NCBI GenBank assembly: GCA_001465935.1 | Contig: LNKV01000030.1 | Span: 677,582-741,581 of the forward strand | DNA length: 64,000 nucleotides | Direction of reading: 5' to 3' | From: Clarireedia homoeocarpa | Taxonomy: Eukaryota; Ascomycota; Leotiomycetes; Helotiales; Rutstroemiaceae | Shown: positions 1-12,007 of the stretch, piece by piece | How positions within the stretch are numbered: the stretch's first letter is position 1 | Layout: every line of letters begins with the position of its first letter | The notes under the pieces: generated by a model | Seen by the model: the letters and a program-made list of their open reading frames with translations, nothing else | What the model was told of the DNA's origin: nothing | Databases searched by the model: none | Position numbers and translations under genes: made by a program

Positions 1-1988
1 CAGTTGAGTGACGTATATGAGTAAGAGCCGCTTGATCCTGGTAGCTCTCAAGCGATACGTCTCCTCGTTATACTCGGGTCTTGTCATTTCACCGCCGGCC
101 TCCAGCAACTCCTCGATATCGTCGAAGACACCTAACTCATAACCAAGACCCATGGCTGTACTTAGAAGCATCCAGCACATTCGGTCGCTTCTCCATGCTG
201 GCTCTAACCAACTCTCAATTCTTCTCCCGCCAACACCCCCAGTTTGACGATGCGCGCTCTCATCGTCTGTACTGTAGGGATCTAGAGACTCAGGGGTAGG
301 TAACATCAGCTCGTCGGTAGCCTCAGCAGGTGGAAAATGAAGAGCACGAGGATGCCATTCTGTTAATATCATGAGACTCTCAATGGTGCCAAGAGTGCGT
401 AAACTGCCTTTTCGTAGCCCTCGCCACGGCGCTGTACTGGAAGTTTGGGCATCTGACAAGTCTGCTCCCGAACCACAAAATCCACCGCCAAATGCTTCTT
501 GGCCCCAGAGACATCTTTCAATCATGCCTCTAAGATATGTCCAGAGCTGCTCGTGTATCGCATATGACCTGCAGTGACCACCGGTCCCAGATATCTGCTT
601 GTATCGGCTAGATATAGTTAATAATGTAACTGTAAGAATCGGTTCTTCTATGAGGAGCGTAGGATGAGTTTCAGGATTACGGAAAGTAGGAGGTGATATA
701 GGCGTCAGCGGAGACAAGAATTCGTAATAGCTATAACACATGTATGTAAGCATTGATCATTCAACGGATTTGACAGACCGGAAACATACTAAGTTATGTA
801 CTCAATAGCTTCTGGCGCGGTGAACCATCCTGCGCGCACAAATCTAAATCTGGACCAAGCCTTGATTGCATCCTTGTAACCAGCATCATGAACTTTCTCG
901 GCATTTAACACACCGTCAGAGGATAGCGCAGGGTCAATTGGTCCTTCTGATCTTGTAGATGTCTGTCGCATGTGACTTACGGGGAATGAAGTGTGTCGAG
1001 GGGCAGTTCCTTGGTAACTATTCACAGATGGATTTCTACCATGTCCAATTCTTGGCGAGGTCGGCTCGTTACCATCTAATCTCTGCCTTTTGTGTCCTGG
1101 ACTGTGAAATGTTAGTTCTATTTCACTGGATGCCACCTTCCCAACGCTTTCCTGCCAGTCGACACCAGATAGAAGTTTGCCAAAAGAGTATGTGGGATGA
1201 AAGTGGGTCTTAAACACATACCTGTCCGTAGCAGCTTTGTAGAGCAGATCTAATGCATCATGGGGACCGTATACCTCTCTTCTCATGACTTCTTGCGCTT
1301 CAAGGTTTTCCACATGTTCATCTGCGGACCTTTCTTCTTGCTGTCGCGTCTCCGATTGAGGTCGTCGCAGAGGTTGATGTCGCCCAATAGAGCCACCTGG
1401 AGTTAGAGGAGGGCCAGGATTCATATTCGCGCTTTCAGGGAATCCACCAGTCGACCGGGCAGACATAGGTGCGCCCATTGATGATTGTCTGAGTGTAGCA
1501 GGAGGTGAGCCGCTTCCAACCATCTTCCGACCATTTCGCACAATGTAATCATCGCCAAATTCATAAGGATCGGCACTATTCTCTCTGCTGCCATCTGTCT
1601 TGCGCTTCCTTCTCGTTGCGGAGAAGAAACACTCTTTGCTTTCTCGTCGGCATCGTACACATGGTGGATCGCTTGGGTTGTCGACACTTCCGAGGTCGCA
1701 TCTTACTTTTCGTCGACGACTATGATCGCATCAGTCCTGTGATACGCACTGCAAACTATATCGGTATCGCTTACCAAGGGATGCAAGCCTGATAGATTCG
1801 TTTATGGTTGCCTTCCATTCATAGATCAGCCTTCGTGAACAAAGCAAATATGCGACCGTGCGGAGATAAGTTGAGCTCCCCTCACCATTTTGAGCTTTCC
1901 CCTGCTGACCATTGGAGGATGCGCCCTCATTATTCGGCTCACTACTGTTGCTTTCCTGCTGTGTAAAGTTCGCAGCCGGCGCCGACAT
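1..1988 (-). CDS. War1-type Zn2Cys6 transcription factor (C-terminus beyond left edge)
   Basis: Nuclear zinc-cluster regulator. Five exons are seen: 1886-1988, 1775-1811, 1223-1719 (donor at 1221/1222), 790-1101 and 1-730. All intervening introns have GT-AG ends and consistent phase. The Zn2Cys6 cluster spans the second intron: exon 2 ends with ACIPC and exon 3 continues RRRKVRCDLG, then DPPCVRCRRESKECFF, giving six cysteines followed by a basic RRKRK stretch. The first exon is Ser/Gln/Asn-rich. Exon 5 reads FLSPLTPISPPTFRNPETHP and later WLEPAWRSDRMCWML, which resembles the conserved middle region of War1-like fungal factors, known for weak-acid stress responses in yeast. The War1 assignment is from memory; the zinc-cluster class is certain. 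The ATG at 1988 was chosen over an upstream in-frame ATG at 2153 because the stretch between looks non-coding. The gene is partial because it leaves the window. Confidence 0.85.
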
Positions 1989-2870
1989 AGTGAAAGGATC
2001 AAGCTTAGTTATGTAGATGATCGAAGCTCTCGCTTTCCCACGGTTTAAGCCTTGCGACGCTCTTATCTCGGTGTAGGAAGTGGAAAGTTGCAAGGTATCG
2101 TATTTTAGCTCCGGGGTGGAACTCCAATTGCTTAGCTCAATGTTTGCGATCAACGCAAGTTACTCGGAAGTTGGTTAACTTGATACGAGTAGATGAAAAA
2201 CATGTTTCTATTTTTTTGCTTGAGCATGTTGTCTCTCAAAGGCTCGGACGGGGAATGGGCATGTGAAAGGCCGTTCGTTATCTTGTTTGATTTTACTCTT
2301 TAGGCTGCATAGAAGGCTGCCATACCTTTCTGCCTTGCAGACGAAAGGAAAAAAAGATGGATGTTACGCGCGGTGGTGGGCATGAAAGAGAATGCGATTA
2401 ATTTGTCTGCTTCTATTTCAATACCAGGAATTTCTCTTGCTGTATCAATCTATACTTTCTATTCCAACCGTCGTTGATTGAGGCTCTTTCACATTTGCGC
2501 CCTACCCAACTCAACCATGCCTCTTACTCGAGTTTTATATGGTTGCTACCCGTCATCATCCTATCTCCACTTTCGGCCCCCAAGCTCTTCTTTGAGAACA
2601 CCCCACCATACCCCGCCGAAAGGTCACACTGGGGAGGGGAGCTCATTCCTTCAAAAGATTTGGATCAGGAACAGGCCCGCATAGGCTATTTGTCGCTTCT
2701 TATTGATTACTTTTGATCCTTATTTAGATCCCCAGGCCATGGCGGCCTTCGTGTATATCCTAACAACCGCGAGTAAAGCACCGATTTATGCGGTTGGTAG
2801 ACCAACATCTGCAGTGATGATATCTCCCCAACCTAGGTCATGGCAGTAGTAGATATGAGACTTTGACAAA
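1989..2870. other. Intergenic, upstream of the War1-type gene
   Basis: No convincing gene is seen. Short open frames on the plus strand between about 2474 and 2716 lack recognisable protein features. The stretch should contain the promoter of the War1-type gene and the 3' end of the cyclophilin gene. Confidence 0.6.
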
Positions 2871-4703
2871 CTACCAACTGTCAAAATTGCCGAAGCCTCC
2901 GGATTTTATCTTCTTCTTGACGGGCGCGTCCTCATCCTCCATGGGTATATAGCCTTTAGTATCGTCAGAATTGGCAGCTTTAAGATACTTTCCAACTCCG
3001 CCCGCCTTTTCGGTCTGTACAACTGTTCCATCACCTCTGATCCTTTTGCCAGTCCATGTTATTTTATCATCTTCGGTCCCGCCTTGCCTCATGATCTCTG
3101 CTTTTTCTTTCTCGGCATGGTCTTTCTCTTGTTTATGCTTCTGGAACTCCTCGAAAGGGTCAACGAAAACAACGACATTTTCCATGACAATGTCATCAAC
3201 AGGACGGCTCTTATCGTCGACAGCGACGTTTTCAAGTTTTGATAGCACATCGAGACCACCTACAACACGTCCGAAGATTGTATGTTTTCGATCTAGATGC
3301 TTTGCCGGTTTGTAAGTTATGAAAAATTGACTTGAGTTCGTGTTTTTGCCCTTGTTAGCCATACTCATGATACCACGTGCATCATGGGTCAAGGGACCAT
3401 CGAACTCATCCTGAAAGTTTTTTCCCCAGATACTTGTACCTCCTTTACCTGTGCCAGTAGGGTCACCACCTTGAATCATGAAATTTCGGATATTCCTATG
3501 AAACGAGACGCCATTGTAGTAGCCTTTCTTGGCCAATTGTACAAAATTCCATACTGCTCTTGGAGCGGTCTCTGTCTGCAATTCCACCGTGATTGATCCT
3601 AGATTTGTCTCGATCCTAGCATATCCTTTTATCTTCACTCTCTTTGGCTTGAGCATATATTCTTCGTCTGTGAGTATCGCTCGTTCTCCGCTTGTTTCTG
3701 GTGTCAATCCGGTACTAGTGAAACTTGCAGCCGCTCTTCCAGTAGTATATTGAGCTGCGTTGTAGGCCGGTTTCTTTTCTTGTATCATAGACGGTTTCGC
3801 TATAGAGCTTCCTGGTCCCTGCTTCGCTAATGTCTTTGCGCGATTGACGTCTCCGCCAGCCTCTCTCTCTTTTCTAGCTCGTTCCACAGCTTCCTTGGCT
3901 CTCAAGACCTTGTCTCCCACTCGGCCTAATGCGTTCACGTTCACACTGCCTTTGGATCTTTCTTCTTCTTGCTCCTTGCTCAAGACTGATTCTCCATCCT
4001 TCAAGAATTTGAACTTGCTAAGGTCCCGACTTTCAATGTTCTGCGGATCTTGCAATGTAATAATATCCGACCTTCCAAATTCTCGATCATCGACCAAATC
4101 TAACCACATCTTTGCTTTGATGTTCAACCTCTCGACCGTTTCCCACGCAAAAACATTTGCTTCACTGCCGTGTCTGATTGCGACGATATGTGTATTGTCT
4201 GTGAATACTTTGAAAGTAACAGGATCCACCATCTCTCCTTTCCCATCTCCTACACCACCGCCAGCTCCTCTCTCTTGCGCATCAATATCTCCATTTCGCG
4301 CAAAATTTAGCTTTATCAGATCCTTGTCGCTCAGTGGTTTTCCGGTAACAGGGTTCGTGCCATGCTTTTCTAGCCATTGGCTTATGACTTCGACGTCGAA
4401 TATCGTGCCATCTGCTGTGCAGACAGGATGTTTGAAAGGCTGGAGGCTTGCCGCGCAGAAGTTGAAAGGTAATCGCTTGAACGAGCCATTGGGTGCTTTT
4501 AATGAGACATTAGAGCCGGTACTGGCAGAAAACGCGTCGGATGATGACCACTCGGAATGTGTGATCTGGATGAAAGTTAGCTCTCGCCAGACAAGCCGTT
4601 CATGTTTGCTATCGTACATATAATTTATCCGTGCCTAGCACAATTGACGTTAGCAGATATCCTTGCCTAAATCATGGACTTTCTGCGACTCACCTTTACC
4701 CAT
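2871..4703 (-). CDS. cyp8: U-box / cyclophilin peptidyl-prolyl isomerase (PPIL2, Cyp8 type)
   Basis: Nuclear peptidyl-prolyl isomerase with a ubiquitin-ligase-type U-box, the PPIL2/Cyp60 family associated with the spliceosome. Exons 4694-4703, 4618-4634 and 2871-4565 give 573 aa. The tiny first exons spell MGKGTDKLY, the family's typical start, which is why the long frame's own upstream start is rejected. The U-box is at about residues 41-100 (PFKHPVCTADGTIFDVEVI, then NPVTGKPL). The cyclophilin domain is at about 320-480 and contains VSFHRNIRNFMIQGGDPTGT and NSSQFFITYKPAKHLDRKHT, with the Arg, Phe and Gln residues of the active site. The C-terminus is Lys-rich (KKKIKSGGFGNFDSW). Introns are 59 and 52 nt. 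Length fits the family. Confidence 0.93.
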
Positions 4704-5310
4704 TCTCAACAGTTGGAAAGATTTAAAAAGTGCTTGCAGCTGGTTGATGTGTTGTGGCTCCGGCTTTGCGTCCAAGAAGATGATGTTTTAACGCGATCTA
4801 ATCTTATCAGCACGGTAACTAGCTTCCGGCTACATCACCAACCAAGATCAGTCCTTAGTGCTATATCGCTCAAAGCCAAACACAACCTCCGGGATACTTT
4901 CATTTGATGGACTCTAGCATTTTCCTTCCTTTCAAGCTACTAATACGGTTTGTGAAATGGTCACAGTACAGAGAAAGCGGCTTTGTATTTGGCGACGACA
5001 GATCACAAACGGCGATTGGAACGGGTAATAAGTTATGGTTACAAGTGTTGATTTATTTTATTTGAACTGACAGTTGCGATTCTTTGTCTATGCACTTTGC
5101 GCTCCATCATAAGCAGTAAAGAATAGTAAATGTAGTACGTTCGGAAAACCGGTATGATCCCTTCTCTTCTCTTCTATGGGTTCTCTGGTTGATCCGATCA
5201 ACGTCTCTTCCAATCTGCATTCTCCTGCCAACGGCTCCTCCGTCTTCCCATTATCTCTGCTCATCTTATAGCTGCTGTACGAACCTCTCCCTAGGAGTCT
5301 CCACAACGCC
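4704..5310. other. Intergenic
   Basis: No supported gene. A 72-codon minus-strand frame at 5088-5306 shows no recognisable feature and is not called. The left part should hold the promoter of the cyclophilin gene. Confidence 0.5.
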
Positions 5311-5802
5311 TCACGATCTTTGATCTCCAGGTTTCTGTGGTCTCCTCCACGTCCTTACGGAAAACCCAAGGTCACATCCCTTACACATCCAGAATGCTCG
5401 TTCTCCCGTAGTGATATTATCTTTTATCCACCAACAGTCCTGCTTCCCCAGCCAGGTCTCCGCCTCGTACCAATTCACTTGCTTAAAGCTTTCCGCTGGA
5501 TGCATCTCAATCCAAGCTCTATCTCTAACAAGATCTTTGGTGAGGACGAAGTAGTGCTGACGATATGTTCTGCTGTAAGCACTTTCACCAATTGTTTCTT
5601 CAAACACGATAACAGGGTTCGCGAATGACAGTTTTGGGTTGACAAGGAAGTCTTCCCTTGCTACGATGTTTTCGCGAAGGGCGGAGAGAAAGAGGGAGAG
5701 GAGGGTGAACTCTTGACTTCGTGGAATGGGATTGGACGGGCAGCAGTGACGGATAGTATTTGATGCCATAGCCAATGTCTCATGCTCTGGGATGGTTTTC
5801 AT
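5311..5802 (-). CDS. Hypothetical protein, 163 aa
   Basis: Single open frame that I do not recognise. The protein is Trp- and aromatic-rich in its second half (NWYEAETWLGKQDCWWIKD, then FWMCKGCDLGFSVRTWRRP) and ends shortly after a basic Trp-Arg motif. A CxxC pair (MCKGC) is present without partner cysteines. There is no signal peptide or membrane segment. Low-complexity content is small and the amino-acid mix looks protein-like. An upstream exon cannot be excluded. The stop is followed by no obvious continuation. Could be a lineage-specific gene or a chance frame. Confidence 0.4.
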   Translation of the reverse strand: MKTIPEHETLAMASNTIRHCCPSNPIPRSQEFTLLSLFLSALRENIVAREDFLVNPKLSFANPVIVFEETIGESAYSRTYRQHYFVLTKDLVRDRAWIEMHPAESFKQVNWYEAETWLGKQDCWWIKDNITTGERAFWMCKGCDLGFSVRTWRRPQKPGDQRS

Positions 5803-6676
5803 GGCTCTGTGATGGTCCCCATGATAGCGTTCTCGAAAAGGCTCTCTTAAAGACTATCATTGATATCGCTGTTCCCACAATGTTCATGGTTGGACCCAAT
5901 CTAACAGTTGTGTTCCTTACAAGACGATTGCCATGAAAGGATAAAACAAAGCCAGTTAAGAGCAAAGTAGTAATCGGAGGAGTTGCATTTTCTGCAGATC
6001 AAACAATCCAACAGTCCACTCTGGTTTGGGCAGAGTATCCCTAGCTAGAATTGGTTGGAGCTTCATGATGGTTCTTCAATCAGCCATAATGGCTAAACAG
6101 CAAAGTCACGCAAAATTCGTCGTGGAAACATAATTCGGGATTAGGGATCCATATCGCTTTCGCGGGTCGACGGCGAGTATAATACTACTTACCTATTTCA
6201 CCTACGTCTCATTTGCACACTCTCTTTGAGAGTTCTACCCGCCATCGATATCACATCGGAGCTTCCGCTCAATCTTATTGTTTCTAAAACAAATCCTTTG
6301 TCTACCGATCTACATCCATCCATGAAAGGAAATGAAAGAAAGGAAATAACCAGCGTTGTTGGTACATTCAACCACGGTTATCTCCCTAGTTCATTGATAC
6401 ACTCGTTCACAGTCACAGCTACGCGGCATGATTTTGTCTCAAAACAATTCGACCTTATCAACTATCTCTTTGTACAGAAAGCACTGGAACTCATACACGA
6501 TACATTAATCCCAAATCCATCCAGAAAGACCCACCAAACAAGCAAAAAGACAAGTGGAAAAGTCTCAAAGAGACCTAAAACAAAAAAAAAAAAAATAACA
6601 CAACAATGCAAAGGTTATACACAAATCACTCCTTAATCCCCTAACTCGCTACGCCCCCCAACCCAAAATCCAAAAT
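5803..6676. other. Intergenic with A-rich tract
   Basis: No supported gene. A run of A residues near 6580-6595 precedes the 3' end of the secreted-protein gene. A 136-codon plus-strand frame at 6226-6636 ends in Lys/Thr low complexity translated from this tract and is not called. Confidence 0.5.
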
Positions 6677-7092
6677 CTAGTTGCAGTGATCAGCCGCCTG
6701 AGCTCCATCCCCAGCCACCGCGCACCCCTTTGAGCAATAAAACGGTGACTTGAGCCATCCGTCCAGGGCACAGACGAAAAGCGTGTTATCGACGTGGTCT
6801 TTGTCCGGGGCGAAGTTGGCGGAAACGAGCGCTTGCTTGATTGTGTCGCTGTATTTGCCTAGAGGAATTGGTTAGCTTCGGGGAGGTAGAAGAATAGGGG
6901 ATAGAACAAGGGCGCAATGATGGGAGTAAAGGGATGTAGAAGTGAAAGAGAAAGACGAGAGGAGAGCAGTATCATACCAACGTTGAGTAGATGTGAGCCG
7001 CAATACACAAACGTCTCCATGCAGTTATCCGCGAGAACAGCAGGGGCAAAGACGCCGGCGAAAGCGACGAGGACGGCGGTTTGGAATTGCAT
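6677..7092 (-). CDS. Small secreted cysteine-rich protein, 98 aa
   Basis: Two exons, 6978-7092 and 6677-6858, joined across a 119-nt intron (donor GTATGA, acceptor CTCTAG) in matching phase. The protein starts MQFQTAVLVAFAGVFAPAVL, a clear signal peptide with likely cleavage after about residue 21 (VLA-D). The mature part of about 77 aa has six cysteines (DNC, VYC, FVC, FYC, KGC, HCN), enough for three disulfides, and ends in Asn after the last Cys. I recognise no named family. Size, secretion signal and even cysteine number fit the general profile of fungal effector-like or small antimicrobial secreted proteins, which is an inference only. It stands alone, followed upstream by 6.7 kb without clear genes. 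Confidence 0.8.
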
Positions 7093-7793
7093 TTTGAGGG
7101 GTTTTGGATTGTTGAGATTGGTGGTGGAGTTTGCTTGATGAAAATTGAGTGGGAGAAAGTAATATATTGATATTGATTATCTGGATAGTGAAGATGAAGA
7201 TGGAAACGATGAATAGGAAAATGCAGGAGATAGACAGCTCTTTATACATTTCTTTCTTTTTCTCTTCTTCTCATATCCTTCTCTTCCATTCTTCCTAGGA
7301 CCAGTATCTCTTCCACTTCCGTGCCAACGTCTCACAGTCAGCTTATCTCACGATCCGCAGTGAGTGAGGGAGGGAGGCTCACTGTTCCTTCACTTCCATT
7401 TCTTTCGTCAATGCTGCTACTAATTTAGGTCGATATGATATGGTGATGATAGGTGCGGCCCATTTTGGCATCGAAAGAAAGTTCGTGGTAATGAGCTGCT
7501 GAAGCGAAGAGTCTCCTCCTTCTCTAACATTGGTATAAAGATAGATAGGCGCACGCTGTTGGGACGCACACTAGCCGTTCCCCATTCAACTCATCAAGCT
7601 TTACTTATATAGGGGAGCGAGACCTTCGCCGCAGGTGTAAAAGCTAGAGAATAGATTTCTTTGTGTGTAGCTGTAGCTATTCTGATGAAGAAATAGAATT
7701 CCGCCTGGCCTTGCTCTGCGGAGTCTAGGGTAAAGATAGATTCCCTACCTGTATAGTATAGCCCGCCCACGAAGACAATGCTTCAACGGGTCT
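7093..7793. other. Promoter side of the secreted-protein gene
   Basis: No gene seen. The stretch near 7245-7320 is CT-rich on the plus strand. It lies between the secreted-protein start and the hAT-type element. Confidence 0.5.
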
Positions 7794-7801
7794 CCTCACA
7801 T

Positions 7802-8293
7802 CAGTGTTGTCAGTAGTGTGCCCGTATAATAGTGCACGTCCACCGTGTGCGCTAGTTTTATATCCTCAAAAATGGCACGCACTAGCTGTATACTAAGTAT
7901 ACAGCGACAACATAAGTAGAGAAAGTGAATCATATAACCAAATAGGACCTACAAATATTACTCTTATAGATCGTCGTAATAGAATAGGAATAGTATTATT
8001 AGAGGATTTAAGTGTTAAAAATCGTAGTTAGATATATCGAGTTTTGAGGAGGAATTATTGTACAAGAGTGATTCTAACAAGAAGAGCTACTAATTTAGGT
8101 AGTAGAACTATGGATATTACTTGAATTTAAATTATAGTCCTCTTCTTAGCGTTCCAATAGTGCACTGCCAAGATATGGCCGTTTGCACGCACTACGCTCC
8201 GTCCGTTTTGTGACCCCTCAAACGTACTGCTGTACGTTTGGGAATGCCCTTGAACTGCGCTAGTTTACATGGTTTACACTACTGACAACACTG
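7802..8293. mobile_element. Non-autonomous hAT-type transposon (MITE), 492 bp
   Basis: The ends are perfect 18-bp terminal inverted repeats at 7802-7819 and 8276-8293, beginning CAGTGTTGTC. They are flanked by a perfect 8-bp direct repeat, CCTCACAT, at 7794-7801 and 8294-8301. An 8-bp duplication and CAGTG ends are the hallmarks of the hAT superfamily. Both subterminal regions carry AATAGTGCAC and GCACGCACTA motifs. The interior is AT-rich, encodes nothing long enough to be a transposase and contains a near-perfect palindrome, CTGTATACT-A-AGTATACAG, near 7900. The intact target duplication suggests a fairly recent insertion. Confidence 0.88.
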
Positions 8294-11200
8294 CCTCACA
8301 TCATACCCGTGGGAATGTACGTTTACTACACCTCGATCTTAATCCAGTACGTAGAACCTATACGTTAAGCTCCTTTGGATCTATCTCCCTTCTCTCTACA
8401 TACTCGCGCTCCATAGTCTCTCTAACCAATACCCGACAATGTTATACAAGACCCTCCTCCCCTCTGACCAAACCCCCATTCATCATCCAGTCCTAGTACA
8501 ACAGCAGCGAACGCGACGTAAACTAATCTCACCCAACCAACCCATCTACCCCTTCCATACGTCTAAAGGCATCCGCGCGACTGAACGAGTCTGCTGACAG
8601 ACCAACACCACCACCGCTCGTTTACTTCGGTACGTGCGGTATCGATGTACCCGCGCACGGGCCCGATTTTCGATGGCGGTTACGGTGAATGGATTGTGAT
8701 TGGATGGTATATTTAGTTTCCCCATTTTTATTTTGGCGAGACTTGGGCGGCTGGGTTTGTACTTGAAAGGGATATACGATTTCCAATCCGCGTTAACTTG
8801 ACCAATTATTGCGTCTGTCTACGAGTATATGTTTGTATCCCTTGCTAGAAGATAATATTGGGCGCTTTTCGATTTATAAGCTGCGTCTGCCAATGAGAAG
8901 ATTGACTTTCGGTGGTAATGGTCAATCATTCCAATGAAATCCAACACTGTACTAAAAGATAACGTCTGGCGTTGAAATGCCAACAGTTTGGATGAACACT
9001 ATATGAGAACTTGAAGTTTGGATTTAACAGTAGTAGGCTCACAGCACTCATTGCGTATCCGACTTCAAGGACTTTGAGACGGTGCCATAATTGATAACAG
9101 GTGTTGTATCCAGAACACAGTGCATTGGTGCAGTAGGTCATCTGGTAATGTGAAGGAGATATGAAAATGCTGCTCGACTAAAGATACTTCCTGCCCACAC
9201 CCTGCTAAGGTATGTCGTTCCCATCTCCATAATGCCTGGCGATGAGCGAGAGTAAAAGAGAGGTAGATTGTCGAAATACCACCTGCTTGCTCTGGTACTC
9301 TCCCATTATGTTTGCAGTTAAAAGCTAAGTAGATGTAGCATTACCTTGTATAATGCTAGTATATGCTAGTGGGCCCGTGAGAAATTTCATGAGGTCCTAA
9401 ACACAGAGCGAATGTTGCTGGGCTTGCTCAAGCTTTGAAAAGTGCCACTACGACGCGAATATAAGTGCTGCAATACTAGAGGCCGCTCGGCACATAGAGA
9501 TGAAGGTAAACTCTGCTACCTAGAAAGAGGCAACATAATCAGGAACTCTGAGTATATCTTCCCTCAATGATGGTAGCAGTATCTGACATCCTGGTTATAA
9601 TTATCCGTGAGAGTGTCCAGAAGCCAGAGTTCGATACGAGTTCATCTGCTTTCACCTTTGAGTGATCCGCCAGAGAACCAATATGGTGGTAGGGCATAAC
9701 AACGACTCTTGAACATTGTAGACAATGGACTGAATATAAACCGAGACAGTTTATCAAATGCCGAAATCAGTCATCCACAGCTAAGCTCAGGAGTGTTCAA
9801 CTCACGTGATATGAGCTGCAGAGAACTGATTCAGACCTTGAAGACTTTGCTAGAGGATGCAATACTTCTCATGTAAATGCAGGTGGCTTGCAACCCTAAA
9901 CTCGTCTAGAACGAGATACCCGCGGTTAGCGACAACTCTTTACCCAATAAAGCAACCCATCATGTACGCCGCGAGCGAGACATGAAAAGTACTCCCCACA
10001 AGATCATCGCCGCCTGCATCAACCTCATAAAGGCGCGTCTCGACGTCCATCTGTGAAGTAGGTATTCCCCATAATCTACCCGTTTCTCCACCAGTCCACC
10101 AGATTTGCATACTCACAGTAATGCACCTCCGCTTCGCTACATAGACCACTCTCTTCTCCAACCACAAGCACCTATCTCCAAGCGCAAAGACCACGAGATA
10201 AGACACGTCAGTATACATAACACGACAACACAGCACGCAGAGCACAACAGCAGCGAACAGATCACTCCATCCACCCACATACGCAGACATTCATCGTCGA
10301 TGCAGATTTCCGCTCCACCCCTCTGGATCGTCAAATCCGATGCTTTGGATTCCGCACCATACATATCGCACAATCGTCACCGCCTTTCGAGTAAGTTGAC
10401 CTTACAGTACTGCACTAACAGTTTGCCTGCACAGACAGACAGACATACCGATAGGCGATAGGGAAAAAAAAACGTCTAGATTGCGAATGACGGGACTATT
10501 CGGGTCTGTATTTTTTTTGGCCCCACGAGATGGAGAACTTTCGAGTTACGGTATGTGTCGATATCTACTGTCCTGTACAGTACGCAGGCGGTGTAGAGAT
10601 CAAATGCTGTGGTGCAAGACAAGGGACGGAAAAGAAAAGCACGGCCAAAAGACTAAACTGTCAAGGCGTTGTCGGTTAAGCTTAGAAAGCTCAAGCTCGA
10701 ATGAACTACCGAGACACGTGAAGATCACGCGCTTTCTCAATTCTATCGGTTTCCCAACGCTTCTTTTTCGTACCCACTCAAAAACAAAAAGTAAGACATA
10801 TGACTGCAGCAAGAGGGGAAAGAGGCAGGAATGTTTTGCATGCAGACCAACCGTTCCTCGCCTCAAGTCAAACATCTCACACGAAGTAAGTTACAGTTAG
10901 GAGTGTTTCTGTCTCAATTCCTTTTGTTTGCAAGTGAGTTAGCCGAGTGCGCGGCGGCACGGATCACCCACATAAGTTACCCACAAACACACACATCATG
11001 TTTCGGAAGATCAGGTTGCGCAATCCGAGCCGATCACATTAAGTGAATATTGAACCAGATGTCCTATAATGCGGGAAATGATAGGAATAGCCTATGTTGG
11101 GCTGAGGGGAATCGATTGATTATTGGATTGCATTGATTCATGTGAAGAGTACAATTTTTATGGTGGCGAAGGGGGGCACGGGTGTTTTACTTGGAAAGCT

Positions 11201-11979
11201 TTGCGGGGTTTGGGGGCAGGTTTTTTTCGACGTTCATTCATTCATGCATTGCGACTCGTGGGATTTAGATGGTGGCGATGAGATGCGATGAGATGAGAGA
11301 TGGGATGAGGTGATCAAACAAATTGGAGATTAATTGTTTGCTGTAAAGGGGAATTGGATCTGGGTATCGATTCCTGCTGTTGTAAGAAAAAGTGAAGCCG
11401 AAAAATAATAACTATCAAACTCGGTGTTACATGGAACGGAAATGCGCCACATACAGAAGGAAGTAGTGCGGGTGCGAAAAAAGGGCTGGCTTGTGGCACA
11501 TCAATGCAAGTCAGATGGCTCAGCTATCCTTTTTTCCCTGTGTGGTTTATCCGAATAATGGTAGAAGCGCGAGGAGGGGTGGGAAAAGATAGAATGGAAT
11601 AGAGTGGCATGATCGACAGCCTCCCTCCCCCTCCGACTTTCTGCATAATGAAGTGGAAGAGGGGAAGGGAAAGAAGGGCCGTCGTGAGAGTTTGCCATGT
11701 CATGAGGATATACATTAGTCCGGTTTGCTTGGGACGAGATTCCGCCCCCAGGGTTGATTTAGGGGCGCGCTGCAGCCGAATATGGGGAAAGGGAGGGTAG
11801 CGTGACTTTATTGGATAATTCGATTTTCATTTCTTTTTTGGCTATTCAGCGTGGGTGTGAGTGTAACTGTACATGTAACTATTGACTCTATTCGATGGAG
11901 CGGAGATAGGGCACCGGCAAAGTAGAAGTAGGGAGAGTTAATATGTGGAAGCCGGCGGAATAATCTTAGCGACGGCTAC

Positions 11980-12007
11980 GAGGTGCGAGGTGCGAGGTGC
12001 GAGGTGA
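11980..12007. repeat. 7-bp tandem repeat, 4 units
   Basis: GAGGTGC is repeated three times, followed by GAGGTGA. This is a simple minisatellite in non-coding sequence. Confidence 0.8.

Noticed and set aside
1690..1800. Apparent loss of a zinc-cluster cysteine and a stop in the War1-type gene
   Set aside because: Explained by a 55-nt intron at 1720-1774 that splits the second Cys codon; the gene is intact there.
3844..4623. 259-codon plus-strand frame inside the cyclophilin gene
   Set aside because: Antisense shadow of a clear coding exon; Ser/Leu-rich composition typical of a reverse frame.
6226..6636. 136-codon plus-strand frame
   Set aside because: Ends in Lys/Thr text translated from a poly-A tract; no features.
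9940..10290. 116-codon frame with a hydrophobic N-terminus
   Set aside because: Overlapped by equally long frames on the other strand, no signal of conservation; cannot be told from chance.
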